Shown: positions 45,025-56,829 of the stretch, one piece after another | Numbering within the stretch: the stretch's first letter is position 1 | Layout of the letters: each line of letters begins with the position of its first letter | Origin: Chrysoperla carnea | Taxonomy: Eukaryota > Arthropoda > Insecta > Neuroptera > Chrysopidae | Direction of reading: 5' to 3' | DNA length: 64,000 bases | Assembly: GCF_905475395.1 (NCBI RefSeq) | Contig: NC_058342.1 | Span: forward strand, 15,844,640 to 15,908,639 | The notes under the pieces: model-generated | Databases searched by the model: none | What the model was told of the DNA's origin: nothing | The model's input: only the letters and a program-made list of their open reading frames with translations | Position numbers and translations under genes: made by a program

Positions 45025-45875
45025 ATGGATAATTTTGATTTATTATAGCTAATAACTCGTTTTGTAGCTGACCAATCAAAAAATAATTTAAACAAAAGTT
45101 GCAGAGTTTGATGGGGGACATCATGTTCTAACATCAGAAAGGGGTTAGTTCTTCTCTGGGGTTGCTTTTATATTCAATTTAGATCCTAAAAGGTAAGAGA
45201 TGTAACACTTTAAATTAGAAAGTTGATCCGTCTAAAAGACCTAACATTTTTTCTAATTTAAAGTATTATTCTATCTCTTTCCTTTTCAGTTGAGAAGGGT
45301 GGTGGGACTCTTGACAGGACACTGTCGATGAACTTTCACCTTCACAATATGGGGATCTCTAACTATCCCACTTGTAGAGTCTGTATGGAAGATGACGAAA
45401 CCTCCATACATTGTTATTTGCACCTGCAGAAATATGTAGGGCGTTAGATTCAGAATGTTCGGGTCCGAAATCTTGATTCCATCTATCCTGTGAGAGATCC
45501 CGACGGAGAAGCTATGGGGGCTTTATATTCGATGCCTGGCCTCGACAGAATCCTTTAGCTTCATCTGATTTCAATAGCGCCTCCTATCCGAAAACGCCTC
45601 GTCTTCGAGTGACAGGTCGTTCTCAAGGAGAGCACAGAGGCCTCTTGGTCTAGGTGCTAGGGACCCATTTGCGGTACCCCTCTTTTGTTTTATTATTACT
45701 ATAATTATTATCTCTTTCCTATTATAAACTAAGTTGACTATTGAAATAATTCGGAAAACTAGGTTCAATCTGATTTCATGATGTCCCCATCAAATTCTGT
45801 AATTTTTGTTTGACTTATTTTTTGATTGGTTAGCTACAAAATCAGCTATTAGCCATAATAGATCAAAAAGATCGA
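45025..45875. mobile_element. inverted-repeat element (aaacaaaagttgcagagttt family), copy 2, hosting a retroposon fragment
   Basis: The outer arms ttattatagctaataactcg and gctgaccaatcaaaaaataa pair with their inverse near 45815-45865. The inner arm with gttgcagagtttgatggggg pairs with the sequence near 45780. The middle (45290-45710) is occupied by a non-LTR retroposon fragment. Confidence 0.75.
45290..45710 (+). pseudogene. non-LTR retrotransposon 3' fragment with Cys/His tail
   Basis: One + frame reads NFHLHNMGISNYPTCRVCME and then DDETSIHCYLHLQKYV. This is the CxxC/His tail of an R1/Jockey-type RT, with a frameshift just upstream (the preceding frame reads VGLLTGHCR). The 3' part (aggtgctagggacccatttg) matches the minus-strand fragment at 7990-8390. 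It is dead. Confidence 0.65.
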
Positions 45876-47405
45876 CTCTGTATACATATTCGAAAAATTT
45901 TCTACATAAAAAATAAATTATTTGATTACTGCCATCTTTTCGTATAGAAAAGAATTAATTATAAATTACATAATTCAAAATTTCTTTATGTATAAATAAC
46001 AAAATATTATCTAAAAAAATGTATAAAAAAAAATCAATTGTATTTTTCTTTTCTTGATTAATTCATATATTTTTTGATATTATAAAAAAAAGGAAACTAT
46101 AGTTTAAAAAAATTTGTGTTCATGTATATTTGTTTATTGGTTTAATCATCGGCGCCGTTAAGACAAAGGGAGCACAACGGGGTTGTGCCATCCTATAAAT
46201 CTTGACTTTTTGTAAAAAAAAAAAAAAAAAATTCAAAAAAAAACTTGAGAAAATTGAATAAAAGTCGTTTCCAATGTCTCAGTGCAATAATTGCATTTTA
46301 GCGACGCCTATGAGTTTAATAAACGAACTCATTAAAATAAAATTCATTAATTTTTGATATTTAAATTACTAAAAAATGGTTTTTGCTTTCCAATAAGAAT
46401 GCTTAAAAAGTTCTTTTAAAAAATTCAAAATAAGATTAAATTTATAGTCTTTGGAACTCGTTTCAGTAGTAAATAAACCCAAACTCCTCTTTAACTCAAC
46501 TCTCCTGGGAATAATTAGTTGGCGATTACTCTGGTGAAATATGGCCTAGACGTCGTAAGCAAAAAGTTCAACTTTGCTTTAACTGTAGATTTCGAAATGA
46601 ATTAAGAACTTTGGAGCATCTATTCCTTGTTTTTGCTGTGCCCTATCCGCTTTACAGGTAGTGAAAAACGATGATAAAAGCTTAAACTCTCGTAAAGCGT
46701 AAAGCATTTTTTTTCTTAAAAAAATTAATAGAGAGCGTTGATAAACTTTGTGGTTTAGTGGGAGAGGGGTTAGGAAATAAACCACACTAGCTACATGTTT
46801 CATAAAGGGCGAACAAGAACAAGCGAGAAAATAAAGAGATTCGTTTTTGAGATCTCGTTACTTATCTAACTCCCTATAACTAGTACTATCTCTCGTTTCA
46901 CAAGTCTCGATCTCGGTCTCTTATTGTGTTTATCATTGTAAATGAAAGAAGATACTGCTGTGCCTGTTTAATCAATCATTCAGAGCACTGGTTGTGATAA
47001 TCGAGTAAATAAAACCGAAAAAAACAGTCTCAAAATCGAAAAAAACCCTAGTTCGCATGAATATGATTTTGTTGAATACATTCAGACAAACATGTTCCAT
47101 CGGATTCCATAAAAATATACTAGCGCGGAGTCGTTTCCTAGACCAAATACCTTATTTCCTCGATTATGAGAGAAATGGTTATTTTGCATACAACAATGGA
47201 TTGGATACTCACGTTGAACATTAATTATTGTAAATCGGGCATAAATTTTAACGCCCGATCTTTGTAGATGGGGCAACAGACTGAGGTAGCGCGGCTGTAA
47301 ATTGTAACGAACGTTTTCTCCAACACGCATTTATATTTAGCCGCACGTTTACTTGTGTGAGCGACTATCAAATGTTTGATGCATCATGTAGCCATAGTAA
47401 AATGT
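45876..47405. other. intergenic stretch with a possible retroposon scrap
   Basis: At 46530-46640 a + frame reads WPRRRKQKVQLCFNCRFRNE and LRTLEHLF, which resembles the Cys/His tail of another non-LTR element. The support is weak. A 16-base poly(A) occurs near 46216. No host gene is visible. Confidence 0.4.
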
Positions 47406-47410
47406 TGTGT

Positions 47411-48445
47411 TAACCTCATGATAACCAATCACTTAGTTCATTTTTACATTCGACAATAACTTATGTCCAAAATATGGGACATTCAATTTTCCAAAATATG
47501 GGAAATTTTGAAAAACTTATAAGTTGACTTCTTTTTAAACTTTCAAATTATCGGGTAGTTATAATATTCTACTCAAAATTCAAGAAAAAGACAATTTTTT
47601 TCAGTCTACGGGGTGTCCCAAAAAAATGTATACACTCTTTAGTAGCTCATTTTATCTAATTTGTTCTTTTTTTCTATTTATAACCCATTTACAATAATGG
47701 CTGATATTAAACTAAACTTTGAAATAAGTAAATTTATTTTAAAGTGCTACAATAAGTGTGAGAACGTTGTGACGGGTTACAAGGGAGTTTCAGATAGATC
47801 TACTGATGGGTCACAATCGGGTCGATCAATCGTCACAATTTCAGCTACTGGGCACTAGAGAAGTCTCATGTTACACATAATATCATTTAAATTTACCAGG
47901 AATTACGGTGTGGTGTGGATTGTCAGCGCAAGATTTAATTGGAACTTTCTTTTATGTTAACACTGTGACTGGTACTGTTTACTTGAATTTTTGCATAAAA
48001 ATTTGCTGTTTACTTGAATTTGTTGCATTAAGAGGAGTATTATTTCCAGCAAGATGGAGCATCTTTCCACTATCATCGTAATGTGAGAGCTTGTTATAAT
48101 GAAAATTACAGATGGATTGGTCGCCTCCGCCCTCTCCAGACTTCACGCCACTTTATTTTTTTTGTGGGAATTCATCAAAGATAAAATTTATTTGTTAAGA
48201 CCACGTTATTATCAGCAATGTTTGGATCAAAGTGGGCATCAATTTTAATTTTTGCACTAACTAATCAAATTCCACATCTGTCTTCTTTAATTTGTATTTT
48301 TAATCTATAATCCATCAAAATATACTCTGTTTTTATAATCACGCAAAGTGTGTATTCATTTTTTTGGGACACTATGTATGAATTGGGTTCAATGGTTGTA
48401 AAATATTTTGTCCTATTTATGGGACAAAAGTTATCATGAGGTTAA
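47411..48445. mobile_element. element with taacctcatgataac ends, hosting a mariner
   Basis: The left end ttaacctcatgataac and the right end gttatcatgaggttaaa are inverted copies. Just inside them, aaaatatgggac and tttatgggacaaa also correspond. The degenerate mariner at 47609-48376 is nested inside. Confidence 0.65.
47609..48376 (+). mobile_element. internally deleted mariner-like transposon with decayed transposase
   Basis: The ends cggggtgtcccaaaaaaatg then tatacac and the inverted gtgtattcatttttttggga then cactatg are flanked by TA on both sides. A short N-terminal frame (MADIKLNFEISKFILKCYNK, 47698) matches the helix-turn-helix start of this family. Near 48050-48170 decayed frames give the QQDGASPHYHR-like and WIGRLRPLQTSRH/SPDFTPLYF-like segments around the second and third catalytic Asp region. 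At 768 bp the element lacks about 0.5 kb of a normal mariner. It cannot encode an active enzyme. Confidence 0.85.
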
Positions 48446-48449
48446 ATTT

Positions 48450-49010
48450 ATAGGAAGATTATATTTCTAGCTTTACAAACGTTCGTAAAACGAGCGTTTA
48501 AATTGACGCTCGTGAAACGAGAGCTCCAGAAATCGAACTGATTCATCATATAGGGTTCCGAAATCCACTATTCATGGCTTTTTGAATTAAAATCGACATT
48601 TTTCCCCCGTATTTAGCTTAAACTAACTTCGAACCATCAACTGTTCCACGAGCTATAAAAATTGTCTATGTAGGTTCAAATAAAAGTATAGAAATATTTT
48701 CGGGTACCAACTTTACTAAATAATATCGAATTGTAATTCTTTATAGAAAATTTTATTTTCTAAGTATAAAAATTTTATTTGTTTTTCGACAAAATTTAAT
48801 CCATATTTGGAATGTTTAATCAAAAAATTTTATTAGAGATCAATTAAAAAAAAATAGAAGATTTTTGCGTTTTTTCTTTTTTTCCTAGAAATAATAAATT
48901 AATAAATATTCTTTTTTTTTTTGTTCGCAATATTCGAGATTTCAAATGATTTTGTTAACTGTCAAAATGGAAAGCTTTTTTTGAAATAATTTTTTTGTAA
49001 ATTTATGGTG
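48450..49010. other. 3' flank and UTR of the G-alpha-i gene
   Basis: This is AT-rich DNA beyond the minus-strand stop codon. A small palindrome (cgtaaaacgagcg, acgctcgtgaaacgag) lies near 48484-48530. Several ttttatt words could serve as minus-strand poly(A) signals, and none stands out. Confidence 0.4.
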
Positions 49011-49013
49011 TTT

Positions 49014-52000
49014 TTAACAGAGTCCAATATCTTTTAAGTTATTTTGTATAATTACGTCAGATACAATATCGAATACCACTTGAATATTATCAGTATCTGT
49101 GGCGCAAGTGAAATGTGTATAAATTTTCTTTTGATCCCTTCGTTTATTTAAATTTTCAAATTTCATTCCTATATATGCTGATGCTTCTTCATAAGTGTTT
49201 GGACCTGAAAAATATTATAGAAATTATATACAGTAAAATTTTATCCAAAATTACGAAATAAACATAATAAATTATTTTGTTCACGCAATTTCGATTATAG
49301 CTCCTTTAGCACAAAAAAATTAAATATAATATCATGGTAATCAAGAAAAATCAAAGTATCTCTGCAATTTCCCACCGTCGTTTATTAGGTTGTAAAAATA
49401 AGTGAAAACAAACAATTGATTGAGTTAATTGTTGAAATACCACGCATAGATAGTGTTGATTACTCTATCACATTGCACATTTATCTACACATGTCTATAC
49501 ATACTATAAAATTTGCAACTAATGTGTGCTCTCGTGAGAAAACAGTGATGTTTACAACAACAAAAAATGAGGCAATTCCGGCGAGGTCGAATTCGTAAAT
49601 TAGCAACATAGGTCAATTGGGTCTTGGGGCCGTAGGACTCATCTTGTAAACCGTTAGAGATAGTTTAAATATAAAAGTTCTCTCTTATAAAAAAAATAAA
49701 CAACTTTTGTTTGAAACATTTTTTCGTAAACATCACTGTTTACCCGTGAGAGCACAAGTTATGCGCAAATTGTATAGTATGTATTATATGAGAATATCAG
49801 TTATTGTGACATGTATGTATGTGTAATGTGACAGAGTAATCAACACAGTCTATACATGGTATTTCAACAATTAACTCAATCAATTGTTTGTTTTCACTTA
49901 TTTCTATGAAATTTTATTGATTTTTAAACACTTCTATCATAGTTTTTCTATCGAAAAGAAGTGTTCATATTATTAAAAGTTAGACCTTTAGGAATATTCT
50001 CTTAAACGGATTTATCAAAATTCGAATTATTTTGGGAGATAACGCAGAGTTTCTGGCGACGAAGTTCGTTTTTATCATTCTGTACTACGAGCTTCTGCTG
50101 CTTCAAAAGAAGGCAAAAAAGCTCGGTTAGCAGAAATAATTTTGCATGACATTGCATATGAAGTAAAAAAAAAGCCCAATGTATGGATTTGGGATCGCGA
50201 ATGAATATTGTTATCCGAATTAATCAGCCGGAATTGTCTCTCAAACTTAAAACGCATTTTTCTTGCAATTACATTATTCGAGGTGGTGGACATGATATCT
50301 CAAGTTCTACTCGACCGATTTTTTTGGCATTTGGTAAGAATCTTCTTTATAAATATCTAATTTTGCGTATTTTAAAAAATTCAAAAAGATTACAAAAATG
50401 GGTCAAATTTTTTTTTCATTTCGGCACTATTTTGAGAATTTTTTATTATTTTATTTTTTGGTTGAGGTTTAGACGATAACGACTTCTTTACTAATAAATA
50501 ATTTTTAAAATTTATTCGTTTCGAATCACTACATGGGCTCGAGTCAACCAGGGTGCCGTTTTTTTTTACAATTTTTTTTTAAATTTAAAAAAAAAAAAAC
50601 GTTACAAAAATGTTTTTCATTTTTTTATTATCTTAGTTTGATAACAATTTGCCTGCAATTTAGAAGCCTAGACCAGAATAGCCCCTTAAAGAGGACCATA
50701 AATAACGTATTATTTATTTTATTCCTCCTATGAATGGCGCTAATACACGTGTTTTCGTTTCGTGCTCGAAATACAAGGATAGTTTTTTAAAAATCATCCT
50801 GTACATTACTTAATAAATACACAAACAATTTACCTGTATATTCTGGGAAACAAATAGAGAGCGGACTTCGTGTGATTTTCTCCCGGAATAAATCTTTTTT
50901 ATTCAAGAACAATATTATTGATGTTTCCACAAACCATTTTGAATTACATATTGAATCAAATAATTTCATTGATTCAATCATACGATTCATTTCTTCATCT
51001 TCGGCCAGCACTAAATCATAACCGGACAATGCAACACAAAATATAATCGCTGTGACACCTTCAAAACAGTGTATCCATTTTTTTCGTTCAGATCGTTGTC
51101 CACCCACATCAAACATTCTATAAACAATAACATTCTTTTAAAATTGGATACAAATTTGATTACGAATCTCCATCTGATATCCCGCGACCCGAAAGCAACA
51201 TTAATATAAACTATCCAAAACCTCATAACCAGGAAGCACAAATTTATTCCCTATTCGAAAATTTTCCTCTCGAGTTTACCATTTAAATATCCAGCAGATT
51301 TTTCCCTTCACCGCAAGGTAGGAATTGTGACGTAATTATTCTTTCGGATAGCCGATCTTAATCCCTGAGCTCCAAAAATCCTGTTAAAAGGGATTTTGAG
51401 CCTGAAATCTTCTAACCAAGAGAGAGTGTAAGCGCAATTTGGTAACCGAAAAAGTATGGCAAAAAGTTGACTTCGAATAGAAGGATGAATTTTTATTGAC
51501 TTCGAGTTGAGACAGTAGTTATTGAAATAAATGCCACGATACTCGAAATAAAATTGTATGTATTTTAAGAAATCTATTTAAAAAATACAATTAAAAAACA
51601 TACAACAGACTTACATGTCGCAAAATATCGATATTTCGATTGCAACGCAATCATCGTCAGTAGCTAAATTTATTCATATATGTATTATATGTACAGTTTC
51701 GCTTAAACACATAGATTCCAATGGTGTTTTTTCAGTGTTTTATTTAATTTATACAATATAATGAATTTTTCCATACAATCCCAGTTTTCGGAATAGCCCT
51801 GATCTTAGTGAGTCCTGATTATCGAGATTACTGTATATAATATTTTAAGGATTTGCTGCTCCCGGCTCAGGAATTACTCCTAACATCTTAAAAACCGAAT
51901 TATCGGGATAACATTTAACCAAAACTTACTTGAAATTGAGACCCTTAAATGAGAAATGTGTCTCAACAATGCCAGTAGTTTTGACACGTGTACGAAGCAC

Positions 52001-55000
52001 ATCCTGTTGTGATGGTACATAATTTGGTTGTGAGATACGATCCAAAGCATTCAAATAATAAGCCGCAGAATCATTTAATTGATATTCACGTGATCGTGAA
52101 AAACATAGTTGTACGCCAGCATCCTGCCACAGCCATTTCATTAACATAACTAATTCTGGCGTTAATACACCCTCTTCGGCTGCCGATGCAAATGTAAAAA
52201 ATTGTCGTGCAATATCTGCTTTACTTGGATCTGCAAAATCGATACGTAACTGTCCCATTGCACGTATAATTGCCATTAAACTTTGTATTGTGTTGCTGTA
52301 GACAACCGGACGATATTGTACACATTCTTCATCGGAATAACCAGCTTCATGGATTATTTTCATTTGTTTTACGATTGTACTTTTACCAGATTCGCCGGCA
52401 CCTGTAAAATATAAAAACTCGTGAACAGAAGAGTTTTATCACTTAAGTCATATTTTTCCCTCATACAATGTTTTACTATTACATTACTTCAGACTATAAA
52501 GAATTTTTTTCTGTATTAAATTACAGGAGTTATTTTTTATTTAAATAGGTTCAGTATCTCGTAATGAATGTAAATGCATAAAATCCTTACAAAAATAGGC
52601 GGGGAAGTGCCTCCATTTTAAGGAAAACCGTTTTGGGCTATATCTCATTAACCATGCACTTTAGACCAAAAATGGTAATAGTCTTTATTGTAGATGATTA
52701 AGTTCAATGTCTTTTTTGTAAAATATTTTTGTTTTTGTATGATTTTTACGACTATGACGATTTACTTGATTATTTGACCGATATCTCTTCTAATATTTGT
52801 TTAAACAATAAAATGCTTATAACTTTACTTTTAAATCTATAAATTTTCTAAAACTTTTACTTTAAACTTTTCTTTCTAAAATTAATATTTTAAAGATATT
52901 ACGCGGCTACATACATGATTTTTATACCATGTATTTATGAAATATACATAGTATATTAAGTTTAGTCCCAAGTTTGTAACGCTTAAAAATATTGATGCTC
53001 TACGTCCGTACGTCTGTCAACACGATAACTCAATAACGAAAAAAGATATCAAGCTGAAAGTTTTACAGTGTACTCAGGACCTAAAAAGTAAGATCAAGTT
53101 CATCTTGTAAACCGTTAGAGATAGAACAAAAGTTTAAATGTAAAAAATATTCAACTTTTGTTTGAAACTTTTTTTAGTTAAAGTCACTGCAAATTGTATA
53201 GTATGTATTATACGAGAATACCAGTTATGTATGTGTAATGTGATAGAGTAATCAACACTGTCTATATATGGTATCTCAACAATTAACTAAGTCAATTGTT
53301 TGTTTTTATTTGTTTATTATATTTTGCACGTAATAATAACATTAATTCACGAGGACAACGTGGATACCATTCCATACCAGGTACGTCGGAGACCGATTTT
53401 GTCGTGCTATTCGTGTTCATCGACTCTAAAAAAAACCGGAAAAACGAGTTTGGGCCGATTATATAACGAATTTCCAGAAAAATGCAGAAGACGATAGGGA
53501 TTCTGTTCACCCTGGGCAACCGGTATCCCGGAGACAAATTCCGGTGCGATATTCGTGTTCAGTGAGCATAAAAACTGCTGAGTAACAAGTTTGGAATCAT
53601 TTTCATCACTATTAACCGAATTGTGAATTTAGTATTTACGGTTAATTTAGTATTTGCGGAAAACCGCATTCAAATCCATCTTACTTATCATATTTTTCAA
53701 ATTTTTGTTTTAAGTGTTTGGTTTCCGCGGCTAGACATTAACACTTTTGCGAACAAGAATTCGCGCCAAGTTTGTCATACATTCCTGAAGCTCTTACGAC
53801 ACGAATACAGAAAACCGCATTCAAACCCGTCTTGCTGTTAAAATTTTTCGAACTTTGACTATTTTTAGTGTTTTGTGTCCGCGACTAGATATCAACACTT
53901 TTACGAACAAAAAATCGCGCCGAGTTAGTTATACATAGAATGTTGTTCAGCTTAAGTTTACCAATACCTAAAAAGTTTAAGCAAGCTTCCACCAAATGTT
54001 TTCCCTAGGGCTTCCGAATACCAAATCATAATTTAACTAAGAGACTCTTTTTTCACCCTGAAGATTATTTTCTATAATCAATTAGGATTGCACCTCAAAG
54101 TTCCGTGAATTCGTGAGATAACGTGAAATTAATCTAATTATGTCACAGTATCATATTACTGTGAGATATAAATATCCTTGAAATAATTTAAACTAAAGCT
54201 GCTCAGAACTGTCGAATTTACCTGAATATGAAACAAATTATAATAAAAAGGACCCCGTACGGTTAGGTAGGAAAATGACTTTCTGTGAAACATGTTCAAA
54301 CCGGCCCCAAAATGTTCTTCGAATCGTTCTGATCAAAACCTATCACGGCATAAAATTTTTTAACGAGTAGTTTTGTGTGTTTTATGTTGTGTTGTCTTTT
54401 TAGTTGATGTGTTGTACGATTGTTACATTAAGACGGTAGTCATATACTATAACTATAATATAATATGTGTAGCTTTGTATATAATATCCCAAGAACATTT
54501 TGAGGACATTACATTGAAAGCCATATTCCTATCTAATCGTGCAGGATCCTTTCTTTATTTACGGAATTCAGGAAGATTTATATTCCATCGGGAAAAAACA
54601 AAGGCAAACATAAAATTAATTGTGTAAGTATGCAAAAAAATGCCAATCCGTTTATATTGACATTTGTAAAGTTATTCAAATGTATGACAGTCTTGACAAG
54701 GAAAGGAAAATTTTAATAAAAATTAAAAGCAAGCCCTGAAATTCTCAATAATCAAATAATATGAAAAGGGCACAAAGAGGATAGGGAATAGAAAGCGGTA
54801 GAAAGCTAACAGCAGAAAGATTCTCGGAATTCGGGAAACATTCAGAGTTATACTTATTCTAAAGTGTTGATTAAATCTTTTTTATACGGACACTATCGTG
54901 TGTTTAGCGTGAGTCTCACGTTAACATATTTTGCCGTAGATGATTAGCTTGAACAAAATATTATTTAAATTTTTTGAGCTTTTCTCAAACTTCAAATTTC

Positions 55001-55850
55001 CTGAGGATCAGAAAATGAACGTAATCACAGGTATAAATTATTAATTTCTCCACAAAAAACTTAATATATTCTGTTCACGCAAATGATCTACTCAAAATTA
55101 CCTTAACGTGAGATTTAACGCTAAACACACGATAGTGTCCGTATATTATATACTTTTCGTTAAAAGTAAGTACCCACACTGAAGTTTATAAACCAGTTCA
55201 AATTAACGATATTAACTCTTGAAATTTCAGTATATATTAGACTGTTTTTATAAAATCGAGAGATAATGAATTTCGATCGATTATTTTAACAATAAATTTT
55301 ACCTAATTACAACAAAATTTTTCGAAAAATTTATTTCATAAATTTATTAATTTTGTAAATTTATAATCGAAAAATATCCTTATTAACAGCAATAATTTTT
55401 ATTCTTCATTATTTATAGTTTTAAATATTAGGTACTGAATTATAGTATCAAAAAATAGTAAAAATTAATGAAAGCAGATCAAGGTAAAGCCGGTTATACT
55501 AAGATGATTTTACATTTTCGATATTACAGTAATATAATTCGAAATAATTAAATGTTTAGCCAAAATAAAATTTCTTATGTAAATAATTTGAAAATAAAAA
55601 GCCGGTTATAATAGGAAAAAATTTTCCAAAAAAAAAGTTTGGTATACTTTTTAAGGTTTATAAAAAAAAGTTTTGAATTCATGTTTTTAATTGATGGATA
55701 AAATTTGTAATTTGTTTTGTTTTGTTTACCTAATAATAATAATTTAACTTCACTTGCGGCTCGTTCTCCATCGGCCCTTAGATCTCGATCAATTTTTTTC
55801 GATCTTTCGGTAGCTTCTTTGTCACCCGATGTACTAACTGCACACCCCAT
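49014..55850 (-). CDS. heterotrimeric G-protein alpha subunit, Gi class, with unusual IGLC C-terminus
   Basis: There are four exons: 55730-55850, 51930-52401, 50834-51117 and 49014-49204. They total 1068 nt (355 aa), in frame, with canonical splice sites. The protein is a membrane-tethered GTPase acting below GPCRs and in cortical polarity. It begins MGCAVS (Gly2 myristoylation, Cys3 palmitoylation signals). All nucleotide-binding motifs are intact: GAGESGKST (joined over intron 1), RTRVKTTG with the switch-I Arg, DVGGQRSE with the catalytic Gln, NKKD, and TCATDT. The body is Gi class ([30 protein letters not shown]). It differs from the usual highly conserved insect Gi at many places ([27 protein letters not shown]). 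The tail reads [12 protein letters not shown]. Most Gi/Go proteins have Cys at position -4 and end CGLF or CGLY, whereas vertebrate Gz ends IGLC. This may be a diverged paralogue. Introns hold GTCY repeats and palindromes. Confidence 0.95.
49398..49910. repeat. two GTCY repeat tails in opposite orientation (copy 11)
   Basis: Bases 49398-49570 are an inverted 3' end (aagtgaaaacaaacaattga onward). From 49575 the + orientation continues (gcgaggtcgaattcgtaaat to the terminal palindrome and gttttcactt). The two parts form a foldback inside G-alpha-i intron 3. Confidence 0.75.
50045..50200 (+). other. coding-looking fragment in G-alpha-i intron 3, unidentified
   Basis: The + frame [20 protein letters not shown] then [31 protein letters not shown] and a stop has a balanced amino-acid mix and fewer A/T runs than its surroundings. 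This suggests former coding sequence, such as a transposon ORF. I do not recognise it. It is antisense to the G-alpha-i gene. Confidence 0.3.
51118..51929. other. G-alpha-i intron 2
   Basis: It has donor GTAAGT at its minus-strand start and acceptor TTTATAG. It contains no repeat copied elsewhere in the window and no other gene. Confidence 0.5.
52918..53315 (+). repeat. GTCY repeat family, copy 12 (internally deleted)
   Basis: It runs from tttttataccatgtattta through a very short GTCY tract (cgtccgtacgtctgtcaac) and a shortened core to the terminal palindrome. It lies in G-alpha-i intron 1. Confidence 0.8.
53655..53945. repeat. two tandem units of about 150 bp
   Basis: The phrase aaaaccgcattcaaa followed by cactttt(g/a)cgaacaa and tcgcgcc(a/g)agtt occurs twice (about 53660 and 53811). 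It lies in G-alpha-i intron 1. Confidence 0.65.
54889..55149. mobile_element. MITE-like element with 40-bp inverted ends
   Basis: The left end atacggacactatcgtgtgt then ttagcgtgagt pairs with the right end taacgctaaacacacgatag then tgtccgtat. It is about 260 bp long, within G-alpha-i intron 1. An internal segment (gaggatcagaaaatgaacgt) resembles 21580-21610 in the PEBP intron, so that region may hold a diverged copy. Confidence 0.8.
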
Positions 55851-56169
55851 AATTGTAATTCACGCACACACACTTAAATTAAACACAAAATGTAAATCAT
55901 TTAATTCGTTAAAAAACTTATTTCAATTGAAATGGTTTTAGAAGTTTATATTTATGATATTTATTCGATTTTTTGTATTAGAAACCCAACCCAATTATAA
56001 ACACATAACGGCAAGCCATTTATAAAACTGAACACAACATAAAAGTTTTTATACAGTTGTACCAACTTTATTATATTAATCATTGATTTTTTACATCGAT
56101 TTTTTCACAGATAAATTACCTTAAACCACAGACCTATAATTGTATTATAGCCTGTTCACATGATCAAAG

Positions 56170-56700
56170 AACTAGAATAGAGTATTATGATTAGTCAAAA
56201 ATAAATCATGAAATTTGGAAAAAGTTAAAATGTATGTAAAAATATACTTAAATATTCTTATTTCGAGTCATAAAAGCACATATTTCTTTTAAAATATGAA
56301 AATTAAAAATCGTAATTTTTAAACTGTATATCACGTTACCTAAAACGTCGGTAAGCCCTGCTGTGATGTCATACCGGTATGAGTCATAGACCATCAGTTA
56401 GTTCAGTGTAGACAGCTGGGTATAATATACACATAGATAATAAGTATTTATATTTCTTATAATCAGATGTCTATGAATATATCTGTCAAATTTATTTGTG
56501 TTATTTCGTTTAGTGATACCCATATTACGTCATCAAATTGAATGCCCGCGTTTTTAACAGTTTAAAAAAGGTTTAAAATTTAATTTAAGTTTTTGGCAAG
56601 AAAACGTGTGTATTTTTCCGAAATAAATTTTTGGTGGCTTTTTATTAGCAAAATCAACATTTTGAAGTACTTTTTCAAAAATAGTGGAATACCCTATTGT
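56170..56700 (+). repeat. AATAGGGT-ended MITE-like repeat, copy 3 (full length)
   Basis: It starts aatagagtattatgattag and ends gtggaataccctatt, giving short inverted ends. It is collinear with copy 2 (40926). There is no ORF. It lies about 300 bases upstream of the G-alpha-i start codon on the minus-strand gene's 5' side. Confidence 0.85.
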
Positions 56701-56718
56701 CTATTATTTCAATTACAC

Positions 56719-56818
56719 TAAAACCTCAATTTTAATTCTTCAAGATTCAAAACATATAATTTGAATTGAAGCAACTGAAATGTTTTCAATCTTGAAGAAC
56801 TAAAAATTGAGGTTTTAG
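56719..56818. repeat. short hairpin element
   Basis: The arms ctaaaacctcaattttaatt then cttcaagatt and their near reverse complement enclose about 40 bases. The total is about 100 bp, next to the preceding repeat. Confidence 0.7.
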
Positions 56819-56829
56819 AAACAGTCAAA

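Noticed and set aside
45571-45768. Host protein ending in GSLAPRPRGLCALLENDLSL
   Set aside because: It is antisense to the non-LTR 3' fragment and shared in part with 8010-8120, so it is repeat-derived.
47661-47858. A 65-aa gene starting near 47661
   Set aside because: It is the N-terminal scrap of the decayed mariner transposase lying between the element's inverted ends.
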